Of a stretch of DNA of 64,000 bases, positions 9,602-19,948 are shown one piece after another (the stretch's first letter is position 1; every line of letters starts with the position of its first letter). Position numbers and translations under genes: made by a program. The notes beneath the pieces were generated by a model. The model was not told the origin of the DNA. It searched no databases and worked only from the letters and a program-made list of their open reading frames with translations. The stretch spans positions 372,001-436,000 of the forward strand of contig NZ_SIXI01000001.1 of NCBI RefSeq assembly GCF_004310865.1, given 5' to 3'. This DNA comes from Aquabacterium lacunae (GTDB lineage Bacteria > Pseudomonadota > Gammaproteobacteria > Burkholderiales > Burkholderiaceae_C).

Positions 9602-10226
9602 GCAGGTGTGTGTGCCCTGGGGCGTAGAGGTGGTGGTTGTCAATATAGCCTGCGACGGTCTCGGAGACCATCGCTGGAGCGAGGGTTTGTGCACGTTCAC
9701 CGCGGGCCAGTCGCGCCCGAATGTCGGTGGAAGACAGGTTCATGGGCGGCATGGGCAGGACCTCCACGCGATGCGGATGGGCCGCCAAGGTGGCCGAAGG
9801 CTGCGGCCGTTGATCGCCACGGCAGGCCACGGCCAGCGTGACCCGGGCCAGCAGGTCTTGCCAGCCATGCCAGGTGTGCAGGTTGGCGTACTGGTCCTGC
9901 CCGATGATCAGGCGCCACTGGGCCTGTGGATGCTGCACTTGCAGGGCCTGCACGGTGTCGAGCGTGTACGAAGGGCCACTGCGACGCAATTCGATGTCAT
10001 CGACCACGAAGCGCGGCTCGTGCTGCGTGGCCGCCCGCACCATGGCCAGCCGGTGTTCGGCCGGGGCCAGCTGGCGAGTCTTCTGCCAGGGCTGTCCCAC
10101 AGGCACCCAATGCACGGCTTCGAGCGCCAAGTGCTGCAAGGCCGTGGTGGCCAGGGCCACATGGGCCTGGTGCACGGGGTCGAAACTGCCCCCCATCAGG
10201 CCCAGCTTGCGAGCGCCCAGGCTCAC
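9588..10226 (-). CDS. nadD: Nicotinate-nucleotide adenylyltransferase NadD
   Basis: It adenylates nicotinate mononucleotide to deamido-NAD in NAD biosynthesis. The nucleotidyltransferase motif [12 protein letters not shown] lies near residue 13. [22 protein letters not shown] and the C-terminal motif [12 protein letters not shown] are also present. The GTG at 10226 overlaps the hemF stop as GTGA and gives 212 residues, the usual size. The in-frame ATG at 10388 lies deep inside hemF and is rejected. It is translationally coupled to hemF and overlaps the start of rsfS. Confidence 0.94.
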   Translation of the reverse strand: MSLGARKLGLMGGSFDPVHQAHVALATTALQHLALEAVHWVPVGQPWQKTRQLAPAEHRLAMVRAATQHEPRFVVDDIELRRSGPSYTLDTVQALQVQHPQAQWRLIIGQDQYANLHTWHGWQDLLARVTLAVACRGDQRPQPSATLAAHPHRVEVLPMPPMNLSSTDIRARLARGERAQTLAPAMVSETVAGYIDNHHLYAPGHTHLHGHP

Positions 10227-11143
10227 ACCCAGTCCCGCGCGGGCAGGAAGTCGGTGTACAGGCGCGCCTCGGGCGTGCCCGGCTCGGGGTGCCAGTCGTA
10301 GCGCCACTTCACGATGGGCGGCATCGACATCAAAATGCTTTCGGTGCGACCGCCCGATTGCAGGCCGAACAGCGTGCCGCGGTCCCACACCAGGTTGAAC
10401 TCGACGTAACGGCCGCGGCGATAGGCCTGGAAATCACGTTCGCGCTCGCCATAGGGCGTGGCCTTGCGGCGCTGCAAAATGGGCATGTAGGCCTGGGTGA
10501 AGGCATCGCCCACCGAACGGATCATGGCAAAACCGCCCTCGAAGCCGGCTTCAGAGAAGTCGTCGAAGAAGATGCCGCCCACGCCCCGCGCCTCGTTGCG
10601 GTGCTTGAGGAAGAAGTACTCGTCGCACCACTGTTTGAAGCGTGGGTGTTTGTCCGCACCGAACGGGGCCAGCGCGTCCTTGCACACCTGGTGGAAATGC
10701 ACGGCGTCTTCTTCGAAACCGTAGCTGGGGGTGAGGTCCATGCCGCCGCCAAACCAGGCCACCACCTCGCCATCGGCCTTGTGGGCCGCCAGCATGCGCA
10801 CGTTCATGTGCACGGTGGGCGCATAGGGGTTGCGCGGGTGAAACACCAGCGACACGCCCATGGCCTCGAAGGGGCACCCCGCCAGCTCGGGCCGGTGCTG
10901 CGTGGCCGAAGGCGGCAGCTGCGGGCCCTTCACGTGCGAGAAGTTGCAGCCCCCGCGTTCCAGCACGCGCCCTTCTTCGACCAGGCGCGAGCAACCGTCG
11001 CCCTGCAGGCGCTCGTGCGGCGCGCGCACCCAGGCGTCACGCACAAAGGGCGTGCCGTCTTCGGCTTCGAAGGCGGCCACGATGCGGTCCTGCAGGCCCA
11101 GCAGGTAGGCGCGCACGGTGTCGGTCGGCAAGGGGGTGCTCAT
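10223..11143 (-). CDS. hemF: Oxygen-dependent coproporphyrinogen III oxidase
   Basis: It decarboxylates coproporphyrinogen III to protoporphyrinogen IX in haem synthesis, using oxygen. Family motifs include [15 protein letters not shown] sequence (here [13 protein letters not shown]), [29 protein letters not shown] and GIFFDDF. The C-terminal segment [31 protein letters not shown] is nearly invariant in the family. The 306 residues are typical. It lies 21 bp downstream of purD and overlaps nadD. Confidence 0.97.
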   Translation of the reverse strand: MSTPLPTDTVRAYLLGLQDRIVAAFEAEDGTPFVRDAWVRAPHERLQGDGCSRLVEEGRVLERGGCNFSHVKGPQLPPSATQHRPELAGCPFEAMGVSLVFHPRNPYAPTVHMNVRMLAAHKADGEVVAWFGGGMDLTPSYGFEEDAVHFHQVCKDALAPFGADKHPRFKQWCDEYFFLKHRNEARGVGGIFFDDFSEAGFEGGFAMIRSVGDAFTQAYMPILQRRKATPYGERERDFQAYRRGRYVEFNLVWDRGTLFGLQSGGRTESILMSMPPIVKWRYDWHPEPGTPEARLYTDFLPARDWV

Positions 11144-11164
11144 GCGGGTCTCCGGGGCCTGCGC

Positions 11165-12454
11165 TCAGCGCGGTGACTTGATGGCGCGCCAGCCGATGTC
11201 GGTGCGGAACTGCATGCCGTCGAAATGGATGCCGCGCATGTACTCGTACGCGCGCTGCTGGGCCAGCTTGGCCGAATCACCCAGCGCCGTCACACACAAC
11301 ACGCGGCCACCGCTGGTGACGGTGTCGCCCTGTTCGTTGGGCACGGTGCCGGCATGGAACACCATGGCGTCATCGGCATCGGCGGGCAGGCCGGTGATGA
11401 CATCGCCCTTCTTCGGGTCGAGCGGGTAGCCGCCTGCGGCCATGACCACGCCCAACGCGAAGCGGCGGTCCCATTGCAGCTCGATCTGGTCGAGCGTGCC
11501 GTCGGTGGCGGCCAGCATGACGTCGACCAGGTCGCTCTTGAGGCGCATCATGATCGGCTGGGTTTCCGGGTCACCCATGCGGCAGTTGAATTCCAGTGTC
11601 TTGGGGTTGCCTGCGGCATCGATCATCAGGCCGGCGTACAGGAAGCCGGTGAAGGGGATGCCGTCTTTGGCCATGCCGTCCAGCGTGGGCTGGATGATGT
11701 CCTGCATGGCCTTGGCGTACACATTGGGCGTGACCACCGGGGCGGGCGAATACGCGCCCATGCCGCCGGTGTTGGGGCCTTCGTCGGCGTCCTTCAGGCG
11801 CTTGTGGTCCTGGCTGGTGGCCAGCACGGTCACGTTCTTGCCGTCGGACATGACGATGAAGCTGGCTTCTTCGCCCTCCAGGAACTCTTCGATCACCACG
11901 CGGGCGCCGCCGGCGTTGTGCTGCACGCCCAGCTTGTTGTCCAGCAGCATGAAGTCGATGGCTTCGTGCGCTTCTTCCAGGGTCATGGCCACGACCACAC
12001 CCTTGCCTGCGGCCAGGCCATCGGCCTTGATCACGATGGGCGCGCCCTTTTCGTTCACGTAGGCATGGGCCTGGGCGGCGTCGGTGAAGGTGCCGTAGAA
12101 GGCCGTGGGGATGCCATGGCGCTTCATGAAGTCTTTGGCAAAGGCCTTGGAGCTTTCCAGCTGGGCGGCCTTTTGCGTGGGGCCAAAGATGCGCAAGCCA
12201 CGGGCGCGGAACTCGTCGACCACACCAGCGGCCAGAGGGGCTTCGGGGCCCACCACGGTCACGGCAACTTTTTCGGCCTGGGCGAAATCGGCCAGGGCCT
12301 TCACGTCGGTGATGGCGATGTTGGTCAGGCGCGGGTCACGCGCGGTGCCGCCGTTGCCCGGTGCCACGAAGACCTTCTGGGCCTTGGGAGACTGGGCCAG
12401 CTTCCAGGCCAGGGCGTGCTCACGGCCACCCGAGCCAATGACGAGAATCTTCAT
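11165..12454 (-). CDS. purD: Phosphoribosylamine-glycine ligase (GARS)
   Basis: An ATP-grasp enzyme that makes glycinamide ribonucleotide, the second step of purine synthesis. It begins MKILVIGSGGREHALAWKL. It has the ATP-grasp core VIKADGLAAGKGVVVA and the metal-binding region LEFNCRMGDPETQPIMMRL. At 429 residues it is the normal length. It lies 7 bp after yebC, in the same run of minus-strand genes. Confidence 0.97.
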   Translation of the reverse strand: MKILVIGSGGREHALAWKLAQSPKAQKVFVAPGNGGTARDPRLTNIAITDVKALADFAQAEKVAVTVVGPEAPLAAGVVDEFRARGLRIFGPTQKAAQLESSKAFAKDFMKRHGIPTAFYGTFTDAAQAHAYVNEKGAPIVIKADGLAAGKGVVVAMTLEEAHEAIDFMLLDNKLGVQHNAGGARVVIEEFLEGEEASFIVMSDGKNVTVLATSQDHKRLKDADEGPNTGGMGAYSPAPVVTPNVYAKAMQDIIQPTLDGMAKDGIPFTGFLYAGLMIDAAGNPKTLEFNCRMGDPETQPIMMRLKSDLVDVMLAATDGTLDQIELQWDRRFALGVVMAAGGYPLDPKKGDVITGLPADADDAMVFHAGTVPNEQGDTVTSGGRVLCVTALGDSAKLAQQRAYEYMRGIHFDGMQFRTDIGWRAIKSPR

Positions 12455-12461
12455 GGTGTGA

Positions 12462-13184
12462 TCAGTTCAGTTCAGCGTTGTGGAAGACGTCCTGCACGTC
12501 GTCCAGATCTTCCAGCACGTCCAGCAGCTTTTGCATGCGTGCGGCGTCGTCACCGGCGAGCGACACCGGGGTGTCGGCGCGCATGGTCACTTCGGCCATT
12601 TCAGGATTCATGCCAGCGCCTTCCAGCGCGGCCTTCACGGCTTCGTAATCGGCCGGTGCACTCAGCACCTCGACCGAGCCGTCGTCGTGGGTGATCACGT
12701 CTTCGGCGCCGGCTTCCAGGGCCACTTCCATGAGCTTGTCTTCGCTCACGCCCGGGGCGAACAGGAACTGGCCCACGTGCTTGAACTGGAAGGCCACCGA
12801 GCCCTCGGTGCCCAGGTTGCCGCCGTGCTTGCTGAAGGCGTGGCGCACTTCGGCCACGGTGCGCACGCGGTTGTCGGTCATGCAGTCGACGATGATGGCC
12901 GCACCACCGATGCCGTAGCCTTCATAGCGGATTTCTTCGTACGTGACCCCGTCGAGGTTGCCGGTGGCCTTGTCGACGTTGCGCTTGATGTTGTCGGCCG
13001 GCATGTTGGCGGCCTTGGCCTTTTCGATGGCCAGGCGCAGGCGCGGGTTCATGGCGATGTCGCCGCCACCCTGGCGGGCGGCCACGATGATTTCACGCGT
13101 GATGCGGGTCCAGATCTTGCCTCGCTTTTCGTCCTGACGACCCTTGCGATGCTGGATGTTGGCCCATTTGGAATGTCCTGCCAT
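12462..13184 (-). CDS. yebC: YebC/PmpR-family (TACO1-type) regulatory protein
   Basis: YebC proteins are either transcriptional regulators or helpers of translation at polyproline stalls. This 240-residue protein starts [23 protein letters not shown], the family hallmark. It continues with [42 protein letters not shown] and the C-terminal [14 protein letters not shown]. The ATG at 13184 is used; the frame is open far upstream, but that part is antisense to the DUF853 gene. It is the first gene of the long minus-strand run. Confidence 0.94.
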   Translation of the reverse strand: MAGHSKWANIQHRKGRQDEKRGKIWTRITREIIVAARQGGGDIAMNPRLRLAIEKAKAANMPADNIKRNVDKATGNLDGVTYEEIRYEGYGIGGAAIIVDCMTDNRVRTVAEVRHAFSKHGGNLGTEGSVAFQFKHVGQFLFAPGVSEDKLMEVALEAGAEDVITHDDGSVEVLSAPADYEAVKAALEGAGMNPEMAEVTMRADTPVSLAGDDAARMQKLLDVLEDLDDVQDVFHNAELN

Positions 13185-13352
13185 GGCAGTGTGCTCCGGG
13201 AGATGTGTCTGAAACTGGAACGGCCCACAGCGCACTGCCACTTGTGGGAATGGCAGCGCGCAACGCGTGGGGGGACCCGGCCTGAAGCTGGGTGATACTG
13301 CGATTTTACCCGCCCCCTGAAGGCGGGGCCTGACCGACCTGGAGATCAACGC

Positions 13353-14930
13353 ATGGCTGACCCCATCCTCGTGGCCCGACACGGCGACACCGAGTGCCAC
13401 CTGCTGCCCGCCCTGACCAACCGACATGGCCTGATCACCGGGGCCACCGGCACGGGCAAGACCATCACCTTGCAGAGCCTGGCCGAAAGCCTGTCCAAGA
13501 TCGGCGTGCCCGTGTTCATGGCCGACATCAAGGGCGACCTGACCGGCATCAGCCAGGTGGGCAGCCTGTCGCCCAAGGTGGCCGGCATTTTGAAAGAGCG
13601 CGGCATCGAGGCGCCCGAGCCCCTGGCCTGCCCCACCACGCTGTGGGACGTGTTCGGTGAACAAGGCCACCCGGTGCGCGCCACCGTGTCGGACATGGGC
13701 CCCCTGCTGCTGTCGCGCATGCTGGGCCTGAACGACACCCAGGAAGGCGTGCTGCAACTGGTGTTCAAGATCGCCGACGACAACGGCCTGCTGCTGCTCG
13801 ACCTCAAAGACCTGCGGGCCATGCTGCAGCACGTGGGCGACAACGCCAAGACCTTCACCACCGAGTACGGCAACATCAGCGCCGCCAGCGTGGGCGCCAT
13901 CCAGCGCGGCCTGCTGCAGATCGAAGAGCAAGGCGGCGACAAGTTCTTTGGCGAGCCCATGCTCGACATCAACGACTTCATGCAGACCGAAGGCGGCAAG
14001 GGGGTGATCAACATCCTGGCGGCCGACAAGCTGATGAACTCGCCGCGCCTGTACGCCACCTTCCTGCTGTGGATGCTGTCCGAGCTGTTCGAGACCCTGC
14101 CCGAGGTGGGCGACCTCGACAAGCCCAAGCTGGTGTTCTTCTTCGACGAGGCCCACTTGCTGTTCAAGGATGCGCCCTCGGCCCTGATCGAGCGCATCGA
14201 GCTGGTCGTGCGCCTGGTGCGCTCCAAGGGCGTGGGCGTGTTCTTCGTGACCCAGAACCCGCTGGACGTGCCCGAGACCGTGCTGGGCCAGCTGGGCAAC
14301 CGCGTGCAGCACGCGCTGCGCGCCTTCACCCCGCGCGACCAGAAGGCCGTGAAAAGCGCCGCCGAGACCATGCGCGCCAACCCGGGCCTGGACATCGCCA
14401 CCGCCATCACCGAACTGGCCGTGGGCGAAGCCCTGATCAGCCTGCTGGACGACAAGGCCCGCCCCGGCGTCACGCAACGCGTGTTCGTGCTGCCGCCGGG
14501 CAGCCAGATCGGCCCGATCACGCCCGAGCAACGCAGCAAGCTGCTGCAGAACTCGCTGGTGGCCGGCGTGTACGAAAAGGTGGTCGACCGCGAATCGGCT
14601 TACGAAAAGCTCAAAGGTCGCGCAGCCGCAGCGCCCAGCGACCCGGCCGAACGCACGGGCAGCCTGCGCGAAGAAGCGGCCCATGCCGTGCGCCGCGGTG
14701 CGGGCGACGCCGCGGCGGGTGCGGCCACCGAGACGGCCACACAGGCCACCGGTGGCGGCTGGCTGGGCGATGTGGCGGGCGGCCTGCTCAAGGGCAGTGG
14801 CCGCAAGGACTCCATCCTGGAAACCGTGGCCAAGTCGGCTGCACGCACCATCGGCTCGACCGTGGGCCGCGAGATCATCCGCGGCGTGCTGGGCTCGATC
14901 CTGGGCGGCGCGGGCAGCCGTCGGCGTTGA
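13353..14930 (+). CDS. HerA-like helicase/ATPase, DUF853 (YjgR) family
   Basis: A 525-residue RecA-fold ATPase of the HerA/FtsK class. Walker A is GATGTGKT at residues 30-37 and Walker B is [12 protein letters not shown] at about residue 265. The sensor-like [37 protein letters not shown] follows. The last 100 residues are Ala/Gly-rich and end in a glycine-rich, possibly amphipathic segment ([20 protein letters not shown]). The cellular role of this family is not settled. It is divergent from yebC and followed 21 bp later by the DUF2306 gene. Confidence 0.88.
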   Translation: MADPILVARHGDTECHLLPALTNRHGLITGATGTGKTITLQSLAESLSKIGVPVFMADIKGDLTGISQVGSLSPKVAGILKERGIEAPEPLACPTTLWDVFGEQGHPVRATVSDMGPLLLSRMLGLNDTQEGVLQLVFKIADDNGLLLLDLKDLRAMLQHVGDNAKTFTTEYGNISAASVGAIQRGLLQIEEQGGDKFFGEPMLDINDFMQTEGGKGVINILAADKLMNSPRLYATFLLWMLSELFETLPEVGDLDKPKLVFFFDEAHLLFKDAPSALIERIELVVRLVRSKGVGVFFVTQNPLDVPETVLGQLGNRVQHALRAFTPRDQKAVKSAAETMRANPGLDIATAITELAVGEALISLLDDKARPGVTQRVFVLPPGSQIGPITPEQRSKLLQNSLVAGVYEKVVDRESAYEKLKGRAAAAPSDPAERTGSLREEAAHAVRRGAGDAAAGAATETATQATGGGWLGDVAGGLLKGSGRKDSILETVAKSAARTIGSTVGREIIRGVLGSILGGAGSRRR

Positions 14931-14951
14931 GCCTGACCGCAAGGAGCCGCT

Positions 14952-15389
14952 GTGGCCTACTCACCCTTGAGCATCCCGCTGGAGCCCCTGACCCTGTCTC
15001 CCCTGGTGGCCGTGCACCTGACGGCAGCCCTGGGCGCGCTGGCGATCGGGCCGGTGGCCTTGTGGGTGCCCAAAGGCGGGCATGCACACCGCGCTGCAGG
15101 TTACGCGTGGGTCACCTTGATGGTGATCACAGCCATCAGCAGCTTCTTCATCCGGGACACACGCCTACCCAACTGGCAAGGGTTCACGCCCATCCACGGG
15201 CTGATCCTGGTCGTGTTCATCAGCCTGTTTGTCGGGCTGCGACAGATGCTGAAAGGCAACATCCAGGCCCACAGCAAGACCATGCGGGGCGCCTACATCG
15301 GCAGCTGCCTGATCGCCGGGGCCTTCACCCTGCTGCCCGGGCGGTATCTGGGCCAGCTGGTGTGGCACCAGTGGTTGGGCTGGCTCTGA
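14952..15389 (+). CDS. DUF2306 membrane protein
   Basis: A 145-residue protein with four predicted membrane helices (about 18-40, 48-66, 80-97, 110-128). It has the DUF2306 features of a small His-containing membrane protein: [11 protein letters not shown] near the N-terminus, [15 protein letters not shown] and the [17 protein letters not shown] segment. It starts with GTG, preceded by AAGGAG 6 bases upstream. Its function is unknown. Conserved histidines hint at haem or redox, but nothing here proves it. Confidence 0.8.
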   Translation: MAYSPLSIPLEPLTLSPLVAVHLTAALGALAIGPVALWVPKGGHAHRAAGYAWVTLMVITAISSFFIRDTRLPNWQGFTPIHGLILVVFISLFVGLRQMLKGNIQAHSKTMRGAYIGSCLIAGAFTLLPGRYLGQLVWHQWLGWL

Positions 15390-15410
15390 GGCCAGACGCC
15401 CGGCAGTCGG

Positions 15411-16691
15411 TCAGTGATGCCCGTCGGTGCGGGCGATCTCCAGCAGGCGATCGACTTCGGCCTTGTGGTGCACGGTGTTGTGCTTGTGCCAGCGACCGAT
15501 GGCCCACATGACGCCAGCCACGATCAGGCCGAACACCGTGATGGCGCCAAAGGCCGACAGGCCCAGCTTCACACCCAGGGCGTACAGGCCACCCAGCAGC
15601 AGGATGCAGGCCTGCTCGTTGAAGTTCTGCACCGCAATCGAACGACCCGCCCCCATCAGGTTGTGCCCGCGATGTTGCAACAGGGCGTTCATGGGCACGA
15701 TCAGGAAGCCGGCCGTGGCGCCCATCATGATCAGGAACGGCACCGCGATGTACAGGTCCCGGATCACGTTCAGGCACAGCATCAGGGCGCCCATCGCGAT
15801 GCCCAGCGGGATCAGGCTGGTGGCTTTGTCCAGCTTCATCATCACCGATGCGAACACCGCGCTGGCCGCCGTGCCCAGCACGACCACGCCAGCCAGCGAC
15901 GAGGCCTGGGTGGTGCTGTAGCCCAGTGCCGCAGCCGCCCAGGGGAACACGATCACGCGCATGTTGCCCGACACCCCCCACACCAGGGTGGTGGTGGCCA
16001 GCGAGATCTGCCCCAGCTTGTCCTGCCACAGGCGGCTGTTGCACTGCCAGAAATCGGCCATCAGGGTGCCCAGGTTGCCCGTCATCGGCTGCAGGGGCGC
16101 ATCGGTGCGGGGAATGCGCAGGTTGAACAGGGCGGCAATGCCGTACAGCAGCACCATGGACGCGATGGCCGCCTCGGGGGCCGTGTCGACCCCGGTGTCC
16201 AGCAGCGGCAGGTCCAGGCTCAGCAGCGCAGAAGAGGCCGCAGGCCCCACCAGCTGGCCGCCGAGCAGCACGCCCAGAATGATCGAGCCCACGGTGAGCC
16301 CTTCGATCCAGCCATTGGCCTTGACGAGCTGCGAGGCGGGCAGCAGTTCGGTCAGGATGCCGTACTTGGCCGGCGAATAGGCTGCAGCGCCCAGACCCAC
16401 GATGGCGTAGGCCAGCAGCGGGTGGCCACCGAACAGCATCATCAGACAGCCCACCACCTTGATGCTGTTGGAATAGAACATGACCTTGCCCTTGGGCGCC
16501 GAATCGGCGAAGGCGCCCACGAAGGGAGCCAGGGCCACGTAAAAAAAGGCGAACATGGGGGCCAGGGCTGGCACCTGCCAGGCGGGCGCCTGGGTGGACT
16601 TCAGCAATTCGATCGCGGCGACCAGCAACGCGTTGTCAGCCAGCGAGCTGAAGAACTGCGCCGACATGATGGTGTAGAAGCCTTTTTTCAT
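15411..16691 (-). CDS. lplT: Lysophospholipid transporter LplT
   Basis: A major facilitator protein (426 residues, about 12 helices) that flips lysophospholipids across the inner membrane for reacylation. It starts MKKGFYTIMSAQFFSSLADNALLVAAIELL, typical of LplT. It has GAFADSAPKGKVMFYSN in the first cytoplasmic loop and YSPAKYGILTELLPASQLVKANGWIEG. No fused acyltransferase domain is present. It ends 21 bp from the convergent DUF2306 gene. Confidence 0.9.
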   Translation of the reverse strand: MKKGFYTIMSAQFFSSLADNALLVAAIELLKSTQAPAWQVPALAPMFAFFYVALAPFVGAFADSAPKGKVMFYSNSIKVVGCLMMLFGGHPLLAYAIVGLGAAAYSPAKYGILTELLPASQLVKANGWIEGLTVGSIILGVLLGGQLVGPAASSALLSLDLPLLDTGVDTAPEAAIASMVLLYGIAALFNLRIPRTDAPLQPMTGNLGTLMADFWQCNSRLWQDKLGQISLATTTLVWGVSGNMRVIVFPWAAAALGYSTTQASSLAGVVVLGTAASAVFASVMMKLDKATSLIPLGIAMGALMLCLNVIRDLYIAVPFLIMMGATAGFLIVPMNALLQHRGHNLMGAGRSIAVQNFNEQACILLLGGLYALGVKLGLSAFGAITVFGLIVAGVMWAIGRWHKHNTVHHKAEVDRLLEIARTDGHH

Positions 16692-16762
16692 CTCAGACGC
16701 AGCAGATCGACAACAGGTGCAACAGGGGCCATGGAGAGCATGACCCCTCCGGGAGCGAGCCG

Positions 16763-16780
16763 CCCGATGTCAGCATCGGG
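16763..16780 (-). other. Hairpin in the 5' region of lplT
   Basis: CCCGATG and CATCGGG form a perfect 7-bp stem with a 4-base loop, about 70 bp before the lplT start. A TATAAC hexamer lies upstream of it on the minus strand (near 16805-16810). The hairpin could be in the lplT leader. The rest of the 185-bp lplT-alr gap shows no gene. Confidence 0.35.
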
Positions 16781-16876
16781 ACAAAGGACAGTGCCGGGCG
16801 CAGGTTATAGCATGACACCCCCCCAAAGAAGGCCTCCAGCCACGGGGGCGGGAGAACCCGCTGGCAGAATGTCACC

Positions 16877-17998
16877 ATGCCGCGCCCCCTTGAAGCCCTG
16901 ATCCACCTTGATGCCCTGCAACACAACCTGGCGCGCGCGCGGCAAGCGGCCCCCGACGCACGGGTGTGGGCCGTGGTCAAGGCCAATGGCTACGGTCATG
17001 GCGTGGAGCGCGTGTACGAGGGCCTGCGGGGTGCCGACGGCTTTGCCCTGCTCGACATCGCAGAGGCCGAAAAGCTGCGCCGCCTCGACTGGCGCGGCCC
17101 CATCCTGCTGATCGAAGGCGCCTTCGACGCCCGTGACCTGGAATGGTGCTCTCGGCTGGGCCTGTGGCACACCGTGCACTGCGAGCAGCAGATCGACTGG
17201 CTGGCCCTCCACAAGACCGAATGGCCCCACCATGTGTTCCTGAAGATGAACTCGGGCATGAACCGCCTGGGCTTCACGCCCGACGCCTTCCGCAACGCCT
17301 GGGTGCGGCTGTCGTCGCTGCCGCAGGTCGATGAAATCTCGCTGATGACCCACTTCTCTGACGCCGACGGCCCGCTGGGCATTTCGCGCCAGTTCGAGGT
17401 GTTCCAGCGCGCCAGCCACGACCTGCCGGGCGAGCGCAGCCTGTGCAACAGTGCCGCCACCTTGCGACACGCCACCGACCCTGCCGTGCGCGGCGACTGG
17501 GTGCGCCCCGGCGTGATGCTGTACGGCGCCTCACCCGATTTCCCCGAGCACAGCGCCCGCCACTGGGGCCTGCAACCGGCCATGACCTTGCGCAGCCGCC
17601 TGATCGGCGTGCAGCACCTGAAGGCGGGCGACACGGTGGGCTATGGCAGCCGCTTCACGGCCGATCGCGACATGCGCATCGGCGTGGTGGCTTGTGGCTA
17701 CGCCGACGGATACCCTCGCCACGCCCCCGACGGCACACCCGTGCTGGTCGACGGCCAGCGCACGCGCCTGATCGGCCGCGTGTCGATGGACATGATCACG
17801 GTGGACCTCAGCGCCCTGCCCCAGGCCCAGCCAGCCAGCGAAGTCACCTTGTGGGGCCAGGGCCCCGACCTGCAGGGCCAGCCCACCGAGCTGCCCATCG
17901 ACGAAGTGGCCCACCATTGCGGCACCATCGGCTACGAGCTGATGTGTGCCCTGTCCCCGCGCGTGCACGTGGACGTGCGCGCGCCCCATCACGACTGA
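16877..17998 (+). CDS. alr: Alanine racemase
   Basis: A PLP enzyme that makes D-alanine for peptidoglycan. The cofactor lysine is K35 in [11 protein letters not shown]. The barrel has [13 protein letters not shown] and LCNSAATL, then [13 protein letters not shown]. The C-terminal beta domain has [10 protein letters not shown] with the second catalytic Tyr and [14 protein letters not shown]. At 373 residues it matches biosynthetic Alr. It is followed by the thioesterase gene 13 bp later and then radA. Confidence 0.95.
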   Translation: MPRPLEALIHLDALQHNLARARQAAPDARVWAVVKANGYGHGVERVYEGLRGADGFALLDIAEAEKLRRLDWRGPILLIEGAFDARDLEWCSRLGLWHTVHCEQQIDWLALHKTEWPHHVFLKMNSGMNRLGFTPDAFRNAWVRLSSLPQVDEISLMTHFSDADGPLGISRQFEVFQRASHDLPGERSLCNSAATLRHATDPAVRGDWVRPGVMLYGASPDFPEHSARHWGLQPAMTLRSRLIGVQHLKAGDTVGYGSRFTADRDMRIGVVACGYADGYPRHAPDGTPVLVDGQRTRLIGRVSMDMITVDLSALPQAQPASEVTLWGQGPDLQGQPTELPIDEVAHHCGTIGYELMCALSPRVHVDVRAPHHD

Positions 17999-18011
17999 CA
18001 CCCACCGCCCC

Positions 18012-18515
18012 ATGGATTTCGACGCCCAACGACACCAGCTGCGCATGAGCGTGCTCATGACGCCTGACATGGCCAACTTTTCGGGCAATGTGCATGGCGG
18101 CACCATCCTCAAGCTGCTCGACCAGGTGGCCTATGCCTGCGCCAGCCGCTATGCCGGCACCTACTGCGTGACCCTGTCGGTCGACCAGGTCACGTTCCGC
18201 CAGCCCATCCACGTGGGCGAGCTGGTCACCTTCCTGTCCTCGGTGAACTACACCGGCTCCTCGTCGATGGAGATTGGCGTGAAGGTGATCGCCGAGAACA
18301 TCCAGACCCAGGTGGTTCGCCACGCCAACAGCTGCTTCTTCACCATGGTGGCCATGGGCGACGACAAGCGCCCCACCCCCGTGCCGCCCCTGACCCCGCA
18401 GACGCCCGACGAAAAGCGCCGCTTCGAGGCGGCCAAGCTGCGTCGCCAGTTGCGCCAGGAACTCGAGCGCAAGTTCAAGGCCATTCAGGCCGAAGCCTCG
18501 GCCGGCACACCCTGA
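18012..18515 (+). CDS. Hotdog-fold acyl-CoA thioesterase
   Basis: A single-hotdog protein of 167 residues that probably hydrolyses acyl-CoA. The central helix motif is NVHGGTILKLLDQVAYACASRYAG, followed by SVDQVTFRQPIHVGELVTFLSSVNYTG. This is the ACOT/YciA-type signature with catalytic Asn and Asp. The C-terminal 45 residues are charged and helical. The ATG at 18012 begins MDFDAQRHQLRMSVLMTPDMANFSGN. Chain-length preference is unknown. It lies between alr and radA with only one base before radA. Confidence 0.87.
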   Translation: MDFDAQRHQLRMSVLMTPDMANFSGNVHGGTILKLLDQVAYACASRYAGTYCVTLSVDQVTFRQPIHVGELVTFLSSVNYTGSSSMEIGVKVIAENIQTQVVRHANSCFFTMVAMGDDKRPTPVPPLTPQTPDEKRRFEAAKLRRQLRQELERKFKAIQAEASAGTP

Positions 18516-18516
18516 G

Positions 18517-19884
18517 ATGGCCCGCGAAAAAACCGTCTTCACCTGCAACGCCTGTGGCGGCACCAGCCCCAAGTGGCTGGGCAAGTGCCCGCATTGCAAC
18601 GCCTGGAACACGCTGGAAGAAGGCCGCGCCGAAACCGCGCCCAAGCACCGCATGCAGGCCCTGGCGCGTGGCCTGGCCGCGGCGCAACCCGTCACCACGC
18701 TCAGCGACATCGAAGCGGCCGACGTGGCCCGCACGCCCACGGGCCTGGACGAACTCGACCGCGTGCTGGGCGGCGGCATCGTGGCCGGTGGCGTGGTGCT
18801 GATCGGCGGCGACCCAGGCATCGGCAAATCGACCCTGCTGCTGCAGGCCCTGGATGCGCTGTCGCGCCAGATGCCCGTGCTGTACGTGACCGGCGAAGAA
18901 AGCGGCGCCCAGGTGGCCATGCGCGCCCAGCGCATGGGGCTGGCGGGCACCGGTGTGCGCGTGCAGGCTGAGATCCAGCTGGAGAACATCCTGGCCACCC
19001 TGGAGACCGAAAAACCCTCCTTCTGCGTGATCGACTCCATCCAGACGATCTACAGCGAGCAGCTCACCTCGGCCCCAGGCTCGGTGGCCCAGGTGCGCGA
19101 ATGCGCGGCCCACCTCACGCGGGTGGCCAAATCGACCGGCTGCACCATGGTGCTGGTGGGCCATGTCACCAAAGAAGGCACCCTGGCCGGCCCGCGCGTG
19201 CTGGAGCACATCGTCGACACGGTGCTGTACTTCGAGGGCGACACGCACAGCAGTTTCCGCATGATCCGCGCCATCAAGAACCGCTTTGGCGCGGTCAATG
19301 AAATCGGCGTGTTCGCCATGACGGAAAAAGGCCTGAAGGGCGTCAGCAACCCCAGCGCCATCTTCCTGTCGACCCACGCGGAGCCAGTGCCTGGTTCGTG
19401 CGTGATGGTCACGCTGGAAGGCACCCGCCCCATGCTGGTCGAGATCCAGGCCCTGGTCGACGAGGGCGGCCCCTCTCCCCGCCGCCTGAGCGTGGGCCTG
19501 GAGCGTGACCGCCTGGCCATGCTGCTGGCTGTGCTGCACCGCCATGCGGGCGTGGCCTGCGCCGACCAGGACGTGTTCGTGAACGCGGTGGGGGGCGTGC
19601 GCATCAGCGAACCAGCGGCTGACCTGGCCGTGCTGCTGGCCATCCAGAGCAGCCTGCGCAGCCGCGCCCTGCCCAAAGGTTTTTTTGCCTTCGGCGAAGT
19701 GGGCCTGGCGGGCGAAGTGCGCCCGGCCCCGCGTGGTCAGGACCGCCTGAAAGAAGCCGCCAAGCTGGGCTTCACGGTGGCGGTGGTGCCCGCAGCGAAT
19801 GCGCCCAAAAAGCCGATCGAGGGGCTGACGATTCACGCAGTGGAACGCATCGAACAGGCCGTGGAACTGCTTCGGCATCTGTGA
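18517..19884 (+). CDS. radA: DNA repair protein RadA
   Basis: A RecA-like ATPase that drives branch migration of recombination intermediates. The N-terminal zinc finger has CNACGGTSPKWLGKCPHCNAW. Walker A is GGDPGIGKST (about residues 104-113), and the RadA-specific motif KNRFG lies near residue 258. A C-terminal Lon-like P domain ends in GLTIHAVERIEQAVELL. At 455 residues it is the usual length. It is the third gene of the alr cluster and convergent with murJ. Confidence 0.96.
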   Translation: MAREKTVFTCNACGGTSPKWLGKCPHCNAWNTLEEGRAETAPKHRMQALARGLAAAQPVTTLSDIEAADVARTPTGLDELDRVLGGGIVAGGVVLIGGDPGIGKSTLLLQALDALSRQMPVLYVTGEESGAQVAMRAQRMGLAGTGVRVQAEIQLENILATLETEKPSFCVIDSIQTIYSEQLTSAPGSVAQVRECAAHLTRVAKSTGCTMVLVGHVTKEGTLAGPRVLEHIVDTVLYFEGDTHSSFRMIRAIKNRFGAVNEIGVFAMTEKGLKGVSNPSAIFLSTHAEPVPGSCVMVTLEGTRPMLVEIQALVDEGGPSPRRLSVGLERDRLAMLLAVLHRHAGVACADQDVFVNAVGGVRISEPAADLAVLLAIQSSLRSRALPKGFFAFGEVGLAGEVRPAPRGQDRLKEAAKLGFTVAVVPAANAPKKPIEGLTIHAVERIEQAVELLRHL

Positions 19885-19948
19885 ACGCGCGCGAGTGCGC
19901 AAGTGTCGGCCTGAGCGAGGTGGCCGCCAGCGCCCCCTCGCTGTCCTT

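Noticed and set aside
8171..9841. A Gly/Leu/His-rich 556-codon plus-strand frame resembling a repetitive protein.
   Set aside because: It is the complement of the rsfS Lys/Ala repeats and rlmH, which have clear homology on the other strand.
13185..14942. The yebC frame stays open far upstream on the minus strand, giving an 826-codon frame.
   Set aside because: The upstream part is antisense to the DUF853 ATPase, is His/Gln/Ala-rich without any domain, and the YebC hallmark start MAGHSKW lies at 13184.
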